This document shows, piece after piece, positions 1 through 12,299 of a stretch of 64,000 bases of DNA. This DNA is from Chrysoporthe austroafricana (Eukaryota; Ascomycota; Sordariomycetes; Diaporthales; Cryphonectriaceae), in assembly GCA_001051155.2 (NCBI GenBank), contig JYIP02000004.1, positions 4,954,383 to 5,018,382 on the forward strand, read 5' to 3'. The notes under the pieces are model-generated. The model was not told the origin of the DNA. It saw nothing but the letters and a program-made list of their open reading frames with translations, and searched no databases. A program made the position numbers and the translations under genes. Each line of letters starts with the position of its first letter. Position 1 is the stretch's first letter.

Positions 1-45
1 TCAAAGGATATATACTGAACCGATCTTGAATAAGAGCTGTCAAAA

Positions 46-461
46 TATTATGAACGCTATAGCAATTCCTGAAATATACTATAGAATCGAAAGGTTTATA
101 TTAGCAAAAGCAGTGCCAAGTATAGCCTTGAGCTCCAGGACGGGTTCGTAAGGGTAATGCAATATTCATAAGCCAATATAGCTATCAATAATGGGTCCAA
201 TTGATATTTAGATTGATAGCTGAAAAACTATTTATCTGTCTAGCCGATAGACCTCCCGGCCTTATATATCCAGTTTTTCAGCTTTGGTTTATAATTGCTC
301 GACGGGGCTTACTGCTGCTTACCGAGCCTCAGTGAGCTCGGCTAAGCCCTGGTAACCCTAACCCTAGCTTACATAATTCCTGCGGGGCATGTATTTCCAT
401 TCCTTAATAGTAAGCCCGGGTTAGGGCCTTATCTTTCTGTCCCGTACGTTAGTTTATAATA
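46..461 (-). repeat. 5' LTR of chromovirus Z (416 bp)
   Basis: The LTR begins TATTAT (RIP form of TGTTAT) and ends ATAATA (from ATAACA). It is closely similar to the 417-bp LTRs of element A. The U3 part holds a telomere-like CCCTAACCCTA pair near 353-366 and a hairpin-forming GCTTACCGAGCC/GAGCTCGGCTAAGC stretch before it. The part nearest 46 is conserved in all chromovirus LTRs of the window. Confidence 0.88.
353..366. promoter_or_regulatory. Telomere-like CCCTAA pair in LTR U3
   Basis: Two tandem CCCTAA units, with a further GGGTTAGGG at 418-426. The same motif occurs at the matching place in most chromovirus LTRs here. TTAGGG is the usual telomere repeat of filamentous fungi. A role as a binding site for a telomere-repeat (Myb-type) factor is inference only. 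Confidence 0.6.
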
Positions 462-462
462 T

Positions 463-1077
463 AACGAAAACAAAGATTACTTTAACGCTGCCCGGTCCTT
501 GCAATGCCAAAATCGCATAATAGGCTTCAAATCCTATATCCAAGCGTATAGGCTAATTAAGATTTTGCAGCTTGATATTTATAATTATACCGACTTTTAC
601 GATTATATCGGAAAGGAAGAACTATTTGCTATATTCTTTCGCAATTTATTAAACTTTAAAGCTATTATTAAAGCTCGGGAAGTTATTCTTAACTAGTAAA
701 TATAATTATCATTTATCGATATAATATTATTAATAGCATATAATGCTGCTTTCTTCTAATAATTTATGGATTTAGCTACTTATATTGAAAACTGGCTATA
801 ATATTGCTATATAACGATTATATACGGCTATCGGCTTTATATGCCGATATATCCTATCGTAATTTCATTTTATATTTATTATTATTATACTTATTTAATA
901 CTTTATTATTTGAAAGCTATATTTTCCATTAATATTTACGAGCAATTTTAATCTTTAATTATATCTATACTAAATATTTCGGCAGTAAATACGATTAAGC
1001 ATTACTAAAATATATTTAGATATCGGCTAATCTTATTATATATAAATACTATATATATCTATCTATCCCAAATATAA
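463..1077 (+). pseudogene. ORF2 of C0, C-terminal part
   Basis: This is the 3' part of the ORF of unknown function that C-family elements carry downstream of pol. The open stretch to 693 ends at TAG. The same frame continues through TAA/TAG codons, at places where other copies allow Gln or Trp, to a shared TAA at 1075-1077. From the ATG at 841 to this stop codon is 234 nt in all four copies (C0, C1, C2, C3), so no indels have built up. I recognise no domain. The residues are rich in Ile, Asn, Lys and Tyr, as RIP would produce. Whether translation really ran past 696 depends on the RIP reading of those stops. Confidence 0.6.
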
Positions 1078-1378
1078 ACCGATTGTAATAGAAGATCAAT
1101 TCTAAGCTCTTAATATAAGCAGGTTTTCTTTTAATTCCCGGCATAAGCATATTTATTATTCAAATTCCCGGCATAAGCATATTTACTTGTTAGGACTCTA
1201 GTACGAATCGGTTTTATGAAACGATTATTATTTCCTATATAATCTCTTTTGTCCAATAATACCGTTATGCTTTTCCTTGCTATATAACCCAAAGTTCTAT
1301 TATATTGTATTACTGCTATTCAAAACGTTTCTAATAATTAGCTTTTTTTGTAAATAAAGGTTATAAAGGGCCGGCAAT
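1078..1378 (+). other. 3' non-coding region of C0
   Basis: This lies between the ORF2 stop and the 3' LTR. It holds two to three imperfect copies of a unit of about 29 bp, beginning TTCCCGGCATAAGC (about 1134-1190), also present in the other C copies. A purine-rich tract (ATAAAGGTTATAAAGGG) just before the LTR is the likely polypurine tract. The ORF2 frame has only TAA/TAG stops here, so some of it could once have been coding. Confidence 0.55.
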
Positions 1379-1585
1379 TGATAGCAAAACTTATAAACGA
1401 AGTGAATTCGTAATAGATTTGCCTGGTAAATTTATAATGAATCCTTTAGTAAATACGCAGTAAATTCACTAGGTAAATGCTATACCCTTACCGGGGGGCT
1501 TATATAATGCCTTAATAGGCTTTAGCATAGTTTACTTTCTTGGAAAAACTATGCTTTATAATATATTTCAGTACGTTTACCATTA
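1379..1585 (+). repeat. 3' LTR of C0 (207 bp)
   Basis: The LTR begins TGATAG and ends CCATTA (from CTATCA). It aligns end to end with the 208-bp LTRs at 4479, 14929, 32569, 32919 and 58395. The right flank, CTTGT at 1586-1590, is the expected TSD copy. Confidence 0.85.
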
Positions 1586-2329
1586 CTTGTAATATTCTTT
1601 TAATACGTTTTTAAATTCTAATAATAGTCTTTCCTCGTTTTTTGAAATCTGGAAAAACAAAAAGTACTATTAAGCGTATTTTGCTTCGCTTGCTTCTTGC
1701 TACTATTTTCGAAGCTTAGCTTCCGGTAATTTCGGGTACTTATCGTATGCTAGCCCGAACTTTCGCTTATAATCTTTCTATATTTGCTATTTCAGAAATA
1801 GTATTTCCTTATAATTCTATAATTTATATAGCTTTATAATGCTTTGCGCTAAATTAGTCTTTTATTAATTGCTAATCGTTTGAATTCTTAATCCGTTTTT
1901 AACCCGTGCTTATAAGTTCAAAATATCCATAACCTTTCTTTATTTTTTAGCGAGTTCGTTTGCTTTAAAAGTATATCTGAACTTATTTGAACGCATATTT
2001 TTAATGCTATTTTTAGTAATTAAATCTCTTTTTCTTTCATTAATTATAACCTTTTCAATAAATACGGCTTATTCTTATAAAATCTAATTAATAGTTCAAT
2101 CGATATAAGAGTTATGCTTTTTGAATTAAAATATCTTTAAAATTAACTTATATTATACTATATTTATAATATTGAAAGTAATTTCCGTTATAAAGCTTTA
2201 AATTAAAATAAGTAAGTAATTAGTTTCTATATCGATTATGCTAAAATTATATGCAACCGCTTTTCTTTTTATAATATTGAATTTATAAAGATTCTTTTTC
2301 TGTATTTAAAAGATTCGTTCTTTATTAAT

Positions 2330-2420
2330 AATTTCTAGCAAGATAAAAATCCTTTATGCGCTATTATTCAAAAATGCGCTATATTGCTGCCCGTTAATAT
2401 ATGCGTTTAATATAATATAT
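2330..2420 (-). pseudogene. Retropepsin region of F
   Basis: Minus-strand reading gives the family motif YINGQQYSAFLNNSA. The catalytic D-S/T-G is altered to N-N-S by G-to-A change. The equivalent motif in element A still reads L-L-D-S-G. Flanking residues (ING before, NFIL-type hydrophobics after) fit an aspartic protease of the gypsy type. Confidence 0.65.
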
Positions 2421-2719
2421 TTTTCGTTTTCTTTCGTAATTGCGTATAAGGACCTCGTAATCCTAATCGGCTATTATTCCGTTATAAGCGATCTTTTTTG
2501 GAATATTCTGGGCTTTTCTCGCTATTTGCTTTGCTAGCTTTTATACTTAACTTTAGCTATATTGCTTTGCTTTCTTAGCTTTCTGCAATCAATACTATTC
2601 TTTAGCTTTATTTTGCATATAAATAGAGCATGCTATAATATAATATTATTCTTATATTATTCTTCTTTGAATGTATTTCTATAGATAATTATTAAGTAAT
2701 TTAATATAAGCATTATTAT

Positions 2720-4440
2720 TCTTAATATGCAAGACTTTCCTGTATTTTTTTCGGGATTTTATAATAGGTTAGATTAATTAATCTTATTCCTTAATTAGAA
2801 ACCAATTATATTTAACTTTCTCGTTAAAATATATCTAGCAATTATAATAAATATAATATAATTAAATAAATTCGTAATAATAAAAGTATAAGTAATTAAT
2901 CTTTCTATTTTCTTGAAATCTATATCCGCTATTTTGGAATAAAATATTTTGGAAAAGTTTTTATAATATAAGCCTATAAATAAGGTATTTAACTTTCGTA
3001 TATTTAAATATTCAGTTATTATATTTCTATTATAGCTATTTTATTTCCGTAATGCCAAGCTTTTTTAATTCTTTCTTGAAATTAGAAATAAGTAAATTAT
3101 CTGGCTATTTGTTTGCAATTCGGCTTTTTCAAATATAGCATTAAATATCGGTATTTTCCTTTTTTGAATACTGAATTCTTCTTTTACTATTATATTTTAT
3201 TATTATTCAAAGTAATAATTTAAAAGAAATTTTCTTAAATCTTCTTCTTTAATATCGAAACGATTGCTTAAGCAATCGGAATTGCTGCTATTTATAGCTA
3301 TATCGTAAATAAGGCTTTTCTTTCTTATAGTAAATTGTCTTTATTTTCTGGATTTGCGCGAAAACTATCTTAAATCTTTTTTCGCTAAGAAATGCAATAA
3401 GCAATAATTTTAATAGCAAGCTATCCAGCTTATATTGCTATAATCGGGGTTTATTATTTATTCCGGTAAGATATTATTATTTAGCTAATTGGGTTTTTAT
3501 TGTTAAGCGATATTAATTTGTTTTTCTAGAATTAGCTTTTATTCTCGCTTTCTTTTTTCTTAATAATAATTGCATATAATATAGCCTTTTTTGCCGCAAT
3601 TATAATAAATAACCCCTTTGCATTATTCCTGTATAAAGGTATTCAATTCTATAAGTTTAGCATATATTATATTTAAATAAGCTATATTATTCCGAATTTT
3701 TTATTAAAATTTATGCTTCCTTAAATTAAATTAGTATTTTAAGGTATTATTATAATTCTTTTATTATTATTAGCGCCGCTTATAGAATCGGTTATCGATA
3801 CGGATTGCTTTATTAATAAATTCGTTAAATTTTTCAAGTCGGTTTTCCTTATAGAATTCGTTTTTAATTTCTTTTTTCAGTTTTGCGTAATAAGCATCTA
3901 TAAGAAATTTATCCTCGTAATCGAAATAAGCGATAATTTGCCGGAACTTGGCCGTATAATCTATAGCTAAGCCGGTTTATTATAATACTTTTAATTGCCA
4001 TATTGCAATACGTTTTTCGTTCGGATTTCCGAAAGTTTTTATAAGAGCTAATTCGAAATTAATATAGCATTAAAAAATACGCTTAGTATTTTTGGAACGA
4101 AATTCCTTGCTATTATCCAAGTAATTTCGGAAAGTCGGTTCTTATTACTAAAAAGCTATTTTTTCGAAACGACTTCTTGCGAAATCAATTTTGTTATAAG
4201 TAGTTCTGAATTGAATTCCGTAATGCTTGAAATAGGCTTTAAGCTATATCAAGAAAGCTTAGAAATTTTTTCAAGTATTTTTATACGGCTTAAGCTTATT
4301 AAGCTTGAAAGCTTTAATTTGCTAAAAAGTATTAAAACGGATTATTTCATTCTTAATTTCTTTAAGCTATTAATAAAAGGCTATATTCTATTGCTAGAAT
4401 TATTCGTTAATAAGGGTAATTGAAATTTCTTTTTAGGAAG
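2720..4440 (-). pseudogene. Gag of F
   Basis: Homologous to gag of A, D, E and B. Reading right to left: an N-terminal Gln-rich stretch, the retrotransposon gag domain near 3780-3960 (the INAYY / DNRFYKRR type core) and a CCHC knuckle near 3580-3610. The frame is broken by many TAA/TAG codons. C1 is inserted near its 5' end, within GCGCTAT. Open frames on the plus strand here (for example 4211-4423) are shadows of this gag. Confidence 0.75.
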
Positions 4441-4478
4441 CTTAATTGCTAGAAAAAAATAGAATTTAAAGCGCTATT

Positions 4479-4686
4479 TGATAGCAAAACTTATAAACGA
4501 AATAAATTCGTAATGAATTTGCCTAGTAAATTTATAATAAATCCCCTAGTAAATACGCAATAAATTCACTAAATGGATATTATACTCTTATTAAAGGGCT
4601 TATATAATGCTTTAATAAGCTTTTAGCGTAATTTATTTTCTTGGAAAAACTATGCTTTATAATATATTTCAATACGTTTACTATTA
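4479..4686 (+). repeat. 5' LTR of C1 (208 bp)
   Basis: Ends are TGATAG and CTATTA (from CTATCA). It is very short for a gypsy LTR. The following bases (ATTAATAGCTACGC) are conserved in C2 and should hold the primer-binding site, but I could not match them to a tRNA. Confidence 0.9.
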
Positions 4687-4733
4687 ATTAATAGCTACGC
4701 TTTGCACGCTTTTATTGCATAATCGGGTTTCGA

Positions 4734-4885
4734 TTATCGGCTTTATAAAGCAATAGTTCTTATAAGAATATCGGTCTTATAAGATAACGGCTTTTATAAA
4801 AGTATCGGCTTTGTAAAGTATCGGTTCTTATAAGAATATCGGTTTTATAAGATATCGGCCTTTATAAAAATAGCGTTCTTGTAAA
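4734..4885 (+). repeat. Short palindromic repeat array in the C1 leader
   Basis: Six to seven imperfect units of 16-18 bp, each beginning ATCGG and followed by a T-rich/TATAAGA half, lie between the LTR and gag. Two contain the perfect palindrome TTCTTATAAGAA. The array is kept in C2 (33174-33325). It could fold in the RNA leader (packaging or translation), which is inference. Confidence 0.7.
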
Positions 4886-4959
4886 AAATATTACAATTAT
4901 TTATCGATAATTTATTGCTAATTCATTATAGCAACTACTAGCAATAATGTTTTACTATT

Positions 4960-7900
4960 ATAGCCTATCGATTATATCGAAATTAAGCATCCCGCCCAAG
5001 TATATAAGTTTATATAAGCTTTGAATAACCCTAAAAGAAAGGATTGGGTTATATCGAATATCAAAATCTTTCTCGAAATCGTATACGCTTTCGTTAACTG
5101 GAAACTTTTAGCCGATCGATACGAAAAAGCAAAGCAAAACTTTAAAGAAGCCAATATATTTTTGCAGAAAGCAAAAATATAAGTAATCAAATAAGGATAG
5201 CCTTTATTGCTTAAATGCTAGATTTAAGAAAGAAGAAAATCGAATTTCGATAAGAATCTATCCCAGTAAATAGGAAAGAATAATATATTTTAAGAAAATT
5301 TTTCCAAATATTATAAACTTTAATAGCTTGCCGAGATAATAACGGAAGAAAAACGATAATAAATATTTATAGAAATAAATAAGAGCAAGGATACTTTTCG
5401 ATTTAATAATTCGAAAAATCTGTTAGAAGAATTAGCTTAATAATAGTTTATCGAAAATCGAAAGTATTATATATTTAAATATATTAATACTAATAGCGGA
5501 ATTAAATATATTTATCCATTACGATATTCGACCGAAAACCCAAATTTCAGATTTACTAATAAATCCGGGAATTCTTTAGCTATAGTAAAAAGAATAAATA
5601 AAAATAAAAGAAAACAATTAATTCTAAGAAATAAGCGTACTTTTTCTTCTTTAATAAAAGCTTAAAATCGGAATATTTCTAAATAAAGTTCCATTATAGC
5701 TATTCCGGCTAACTTTATAAACTTTATAGCAAAAGGCATATTAATGCCCCAATCGGGTTTATCGGACTATTCGCAATTTTTCGGGAAAGAAAACTATAAG
5801 GAAAAAAGACTGAATAAAGAAAGATCGAATAGTCTTATTACTATCTTTCAGAAATACTTAACCCTTTCCTTCTTAATTATTAGCCTATTAAATTAGTTTT
5901 TATAATAACCTGAAATGAAAGCAATTTATCAAAACGGCTTTATTTCGGAAAAAATAATACGTATTGGGTTTAAGAAAATATTCCAATTGTAATAAGCTTT
6001 CAATATGCAAGCATTTCAATCGGAACCTATTAAAAAACCCTTTCCCGTTTCGATTACGAAATATTATATTAATAATAAATATCGCTTTACCAGATTAGCA
6101 TTTCTTGATATTAAAGAACGTATCTAACAAATATTTATATTAAAGGTAAAAAGTTAATTAAATTAAAGACTATTTTCGGGTCTCGAACCGGATATTAAAA
6201 TTAATTTTGATTTCCAAAAAAAACTGGTTAATAAGCCAGATAAACTACCGGATTTATCGGATTCTAGCAATAATAAAAGCAATAGTTTTCGAAATTTATT
6301 ATTCGGCTATAAGCAACTTAAAAATCCCCGAGCTTATCGATCTGATTTATTTAAACTTATAATATTGCCCGTTAGCATTAATAAAGAATTTAAAAATACA
6401 ATTATAAAGCAATTCCGATTTTACGAAAACTAGAATAATTATATTAATTTAATAATTATATTTATTACAAATAGCAAAATTACTATTTGGAAAGACTTTC
6501 AAGCTTTTATAAACCGGTATAAGATATATATAGCTAGAAATATAAAACGCGCTAAATATTTTAGCTTCTATTTATTTGCTTGCTTAATTAAAATAGTATA
6601 TATTTGATTTTATTCTATATTATCCTTTTAAAAGCATAAAGACTTTATTTTATATAAGCATAATTAAAGCTAATAGAAAAAGTAATTAAAAAAAATTTTC
6701 TTTATATTGCAGAAAACTGCAAAAGACTTGCTAAATGCTTAATAATATTCTAGAAAAAACGTATAAAATAACCGCAATATTCTAGAATTTACTTATTATA
6801 TCTATCGATTTACTAAATTAGCCGAATATTCAAATTCGTATTTAGCTAAAAATATTTGGAATCGGATCGATAAAGAATTAATAGCTAAATATTTCGATAG
6901 ACTTAATCGAAATAAAGATACGAGGGATTTCGAAAAATATCTTAAAGCGAAATAAGAAATATAGCATATTCTCGAATTAAATTGCGTAATAAAACTATCT
7001 TGTAAACCCGCGCAACCGGTACGGAAAGTTACGTAATCGGCTATTAATCTTCCCAATATCAATATTCATTTCCTAATTAATATATTCCCAAAATGCTTTA
7101 AAGGATTCAGGCCTTAAAGACTTGAATATTCATTTCGTTTAATAAAGATATTTAATTAGCTAAATCTATCCAAAAGTACTGGATATATCCCGGAATACGA
7201 ATTCCGAAAGCTCTTATTAGAATAATAGCAAAAGCTAATAAATATTCGGAACTAATTATAAGAACGGATAGCTAGATAACAAAATATCTCTAATATAGCT
7301 AAGAAAATATTAATTAATATTATAGATAATAGCAAAGGTTTAATTTTAAAAAACCGAAATTTCCAATTGCGCTTTTACTATTAATTCGTACGAAAAGATA
7401 TTAGAAGACGTTTTGTCTAATTAATTTTAGCAAATTTCAATATTAATAACGGAAAATTGCAATATAATCCAGATAAAAAGGATAAGCTGGCTTGAGAAAG
7501 TTATTTCTCTATAAACGATAATTTGTTTATAGCAAATAGCGATAAATATAATAAAAAAACTGAAAATAGCGAAAACTTATAAAGGCAAGAGAACGAATTG
7601 GAAGAATAGGCTAATAAGGAAAACGTAATAATCGAAAATGATATCTGGATTTTTCGAGCCGAAAAGGCAAAATTATCGGTAAACGAAAGCATATTCTATA
7701 TTAAATACTTTATATAACTATCCAATCAGCTATAGAATTTTCCTAAAATCGATATATAGAAAAGAAAAATCTTGAGATATAATATTCTTATATTTACAGT
7801 TAAGCTTTATTAAAGTAGTAGCTATATATATACAAAAGCTATAGCTAAAGCATATTTAAATAAGCCGAATATAAAGGTTTGTATTAATATAAGCGCTAGT

Positions 7901-8290
7901 TATTATATTATTACCGAGGAATTGCTAATGCAATTCTTTAAAGCGAAAATAAATTAGAATATAAAAGCTAAGCTTAAAAGCGTAAGCCAGTCGCTAGCAA
8001 AAGGCTAAGTTAAATTCGACTTATATTTCTAGAATAATAAATATAGCTATTTAATTATATTTCGTACCCGAATAAAAGCTTGGGTATTGGATTAATTAAA
8101 AGCAAGCATTTTATTAAAATAGGAATATAATATTCTTTACGAATTAAATATTCTGAATTCAGAATTATTTATACGATTTAATTATTTTAATAATGCTATA
8201 GCGAAAATAGAAATATTTGCCCGAATATTAGTACAATCCCGGCAAGCAAAGGCTGCAATTATTATAATAATGCTGTTTAAATCTTATAAG
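4960..8290 (+). pseudogene. Gag-protease region of C1
   Basis: One frame (positions equal to 2 modulo 3) runs from about 4960 through the protease. The gag part has the expected place and size (about 900 residues with protease) and Gln-rich spacing, but no CCHC knuckle that I can see. The retropepsin motif is near 7877-7930: V-C-I-N-I-S-A-S here, V-C-I-D-I-S-A-N in C2, so the Asp is lost here and kept in C2. A further I-L-L-x-x-E-Y motif near 8110-8130 matches the second conserved retropepsin block. Stops are nearly all TAA/TAG. The gag call rests on position rather than recognised motifs. Confidence 0.6.
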
Positions 8291-8499
8291 CTAGTTCTTA
8301 TTAATATTAAGCAAATCTTAAAAACGTAATTTTTCTATTTAAGCCGAAATAGAAAGAGTAAATAAATTGCTTAATAAGCTATTAGATCAAAAAAGTCTTA
8401 ATAACGAATTAAGTAATAATCCTTTTAAAAATTCAGAAAAACTAATTTCTAAAAACAATCGAATTATTCTAAACAAATTATATAACCTTATTAGCGAAT

Positions 8500-11400
8500 T
8501 ATAATAATTACTATTATATTGCGCAATAATACCTCTTTTAACGAATTAAAGATAAATTATAGCTTTTAGGAAAGCTAAATTCAGATTAATTATTATTTAT
8601 TAAGCATATTTTTTAATAAATTGCGGAAATTATTAGAAAATAGCTAAAAGAGTATTAATTCCCGAATATAAAGATTCCCGAAATAAAAGATTATTTCGAA
8701 AATAATAATAAATTAAAGATTCGAAAAAATAAAGCTATTAAAGAATCGGAAATTGATTTCGGTATATATATTTGCAAGCATTTACCGGAATTTCTCTATA
8801 AAATTATAAAATTAATACGAATATATATTAGAATTTTCAAAAATATAAATCTTATTAATATGCTAATTAATTAATAAATGAAAATCGACTTAATTGAAAA
8901 ATAGCAGAATTAGAAAATGGAATAAAAGCTATATTATTCAAGTAAGGAAAATTAAAAAATAATTAATAAAATTTTGGATAAATTATATTAATAAAGTCGA
9001 ACTGAATAAATTATAAATGCAATGCTATTTAATTTATTAATTTTTGTAATTTGGAAGAATATAAATAGCTAGAAAAAAAGATATATAATAATTGATTTAT
9101 ACGTTTTAAATAAAGTTTTAATCCCCGATATTTACCTTTTGCTATTATAATAAGAAATTATTAAATAGTTAAAAAGAAAAATATATATTATAATAATAAA
9201 TATATAGCAATTTTTCTATTAATTCCTAATATATTCAAATTATAAAGACCGATTTACCGTTATTAATTATTATAATTAAAAAAGGATAAAAGTTTTATTT
9301 ATAGAATTTCGAAATTTATTATTTTATATTTAATATTTTATAAATTAACTTTTATAATTATATTATAAATTTATTTTCGCTTTTATAAACGATATTATTA
9401 TTTATTCAATTATAAAATAAGATTATTTACAATATTTATAAATTATCTTCTCGCTATTTTTACGCAAAAATATTTCATTAATTAGACTCAAATCGTTTTT
9501 TGAATATCTTTCAATCCAGATTTTAGAATTTAAAGTAAACGGATTCGGAATTTCCAATACGAAATACCGGATACAAGCCATTCGCGATTTAGAATTCCCT
9601 AAAACATTCTAATAACTAGAAAAGTTTATTGGATTTATAAAATATTTACGTTACTTAATTCCTAAATATAATTATAAAATTAATTTATTTCAGAAAAAGA
9701 AAATTAAAATGCTAAATAAAATTTGCTAATCGAACCGTTTACTTTCAAATATAAAATAGCAAAACTATATTATATAAGCTATTTTCGATCTAATATTAAA
9801 TGAAATTAATAGTTTTTACGATTTTAAAATAGTTTTGGAAATTAAGAATATTTTATTTTATTATATTTTAAATAAATTTCTTTTTATTTAGCTAAATATA
9901 TTTAAAGAAATAGGGTTTTCAAATATTATTTTCCAATTAGCAAACGATTATATATAAAACGGAATATTGCTAATAGCAAGTATAGCTATATAATTAATCC
10001 TTTATTTAAGCAAAACGATTAATAAAATAAAACGAAAATATTAGCTTATAAAGCTAAAAATAGCTTATTTAATATAGTTAATACGAAAATTGCAAATAAT
10101 AATAAAATCGAATTAAGTTAAACTAATTTATATTCTTATCGATTATATAATAATAATTAGCATTATTTATTTATTATTTATAAATATAATAAATAAAATT
10201 AAGGCAAATATATAGCTAATTCTCGTTTCGGAATATTTGAGCTAATTCGATTTGAAAGTATATTATATATTGGGAAAATCGAACGTTTTCGCAAATGCTA
10301 TATCAAAATTACTATTTACCCAGAAATCTATTAACGATAAAAGCATTCTAAATAAAATATAAGAAGATAAACTTATTTAAGTTTTTAATAAAATATTTAT
10401 AAATAGCGAAATAAAAGGGCATATCAAAAAAGGATACGAAAAATACTTTTTATAGTTCAAAATAATCGAATAACTAAAAGATTTAAATAAAATTGCCCGA
10501 TTACTTTTTATATTAAATTATAATAGCCTATTATTTCTTAAAGATTATTATAGGAAATAATAATTATATATCCCGAATAAAGTAGCATTGGATTTTATTA
10601 AAAAAGCTTATAATAAAAAATACTATTTCGGTATAAATAGCATATAATACGATTTAACGGATCAATTCATTATCAAATATTGCTATGCTAAAATATGCAA
10701 TTATATATCGATATATTAAGCTTATAACGAAAACAAAAACGATTTATAATAACTTTTAAAAGAAATATAGCTTATATTATTTCTATTAATCCCATTCTAT
10801 ATTATTATTATAAACTTTATTATAAAATTACCGATAGTATTATTTATAAATATTATATAAATTCTGGCTAAAATGCTATTCTTGAATATATTTCTTATAA
10901 TTACGGATAAGTATTTCAAAATTACGATTATTATATTAAATAATGCAATATATACTATAATAGACTGAGCAACCCTTATTTTACGGATATTTTATATTAT
11001 TAGCTAAAGAATATTCAAAAGGATTATTTCAAATAAAAACTCGAAATTCTTATCGGAATTCTGGAAATATTTGTAAAAAGCTATCGGAACGAAATTTGCT
11101 TACTTTACCGCTTTGCATTCGCAAACGGATAAGCAATTTGAAATAAAAAACCGAATAATTGAAATAGCAATTCGGCATTTTATAACCGCTTATTTTAATA
11201 CAGAATAAACCGAAATAATACTAGCATTATAATTCAACTTAAATAATATATATAACTGAATTATAAAATATTCAGCTAGCTAAATGCTATTCGAATTTAA
11301 CTTATTATTAGGCTAATAAATAAAGGATATAATATTCTTAGCAAAAGAAATTTTCTAGGAAAAAGCTCAATTTTTCATTACCGAAATGCAAATAATAGTT

Positions 11401-12054
11401 AAATTGTAATATAATAAGCATTATTGCTAAATAGTTTTCGAATTAAATAATTGAATATATATTCGCTTAAGCTATAAGTATTTATTGCTAAATAATTTAT
11501 TTCTGAAATTTTTATAATAGAAAATAGGATTTTTTTAGATTATTTGAAAAATAAAGAACTTAGCGTATAAATTGAAATTGGTTCCTTATATAAATATTTA
11601 TTCAGTAATCTTAATAATACAATTAATGCTTGCAAACCTTTTTAAAATAAACCTTTATAAATATAACTTTATATATTAAGACTTAATAAATATGCTAGAA
11701 AATCCGGATATTGAAAAATATTTAGAAAATTATTAATATTACGAGCTAAAAAGGATAATTAACTGCCGTAAACGAAAATATAAATATAATTTGCGCAGAA
11801 TTGAATATTTAATAAAATGAATGAATTATTCTAGCTATTATAATATATAAATGCCCTGTAATATTCTGAATGCAAACGAAATAATACGTAATTTCGAATG
11901 GAAATGCGAAATTATAGCCGAATTGCAGGAAAAAGCAAAGCGAGAGCAGTTATTAGCGGAAGAAATCTCTGAATCAGGAAATATTGTCGTAATTGCCTTA
12001 CGAAAACGAAGCAAGCCAAAGCGCGACTTACGAATAGAAAATGCATTGGAATAA
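8500..12054 (+). pseudogene. RT-RNase H-integrase-chromodomain polyprotein of C1
   Basis: Frame is 1 modulo 3, offset by -1 from the protease. The RT shows P-D-I-Y-P/L, K-D-R-F-T-V-I and the active-site block A-F-I-N-D-I at 9379-9396 (ancestral F-I-D-D), then G-F-G-I-S-N and L-E-F-P-K-T leading into the connection domain. The integrase core has I-S-N-K-N-S-K-F-L-S-E-F-W near 11020-11060 and H-S-Q-T-D-R-Q-S-E near 11106-11135, matching the gypsy blocks ISDR..KFxSxFW and HPQTDGQSE. The chromodomain is at about 11700-11860 (E-Y-L-I-K, then aromatic positions). A charged tail ends at the TAA at 12052-12054. The lineage resembles fungal chromoviruses with long polyproteins. Confidence 0.82.
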
Positions 12055-12299
12055 GCTAATTTACTTATTCCAAAAAATCGAAAGAATTCGCGATATAATA
12101 AGCGCGTATTGGGATAAAAGCGATTGCTGAATAAAGCAAATAAATTTCTAGCAAATGCAAAAAGCTATTATTTCGTAAACTACTAATAAATTCATTTTAT
12201 TTTTTTCTTCTTCTTAGCGCGCTTATAATTACTATCCTTATTTACTTATTATAGCTAGCCGTATCGCTTTATTATTATTACTTTTTATTATATTTTTAA

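Larger units (their letters stand above)
1..461 (-). mobile_element. Chromovirus Z, 5' end (LTR plus leader), cut by window edge
   Basis: This is the right-hand end of a minus-strand Ty3/gypsy chromovirus. Positions 1-45 match the leader just inside the 5' LTR of elements A and D; 46-461 is the LTR. To the right, the sequence continues directly inside ORF2 of a C-family element. The intact paralogue at 14012-14016 reads TAACG at the insertion point, and TAACG follows the LTR at 462-466, so a 5-bp TSD is inferred; its partner lies outside the window. Confidence 0.85.
462..1585 (+). mobile_element. C-family element C0, 3' end
   Basis: This is the last 1.1 kb of a C-family element: the end of ORF2, about 300 bp of 3' non-coding DNA and the 3' LTR. 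Its 5' part lies left of the window beyond Z. After the LTR, chromovirus F resumes in minus orientation, so C0 sits inside F. Confidence 0.85.
1586..4478 (-). mobile_element. Chromovirus F, internal part (pol start, protease, gag)
   Basis: This is a minus-strand chromovirus body cut on the left by C0 and on the right by C1. From right to left it reads gag (about 4440 to 2720), protease (about 2410-2330) and the pre-RT linker to 1586. It resumes after C1 at 15137 and ends with its 5' LTR at 15639. Sequence is strongly AT-biased. Confidence 0.85.

Noticed and set aside
1134..1190. Repeated CCGGCATAAGC units as a satellite
   Set aside because: Only two to three units per copy and confined to the 3' non-coding part of C elements.
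4211..4423. Open frames of 60-107 codons such as 4211-4423, 18053-18265, 58690-58941 (similar proteins)
   Set aside because: They resemble one another only because each is antisense to the same part of chromovirus gag; the true frame is on the other strand.
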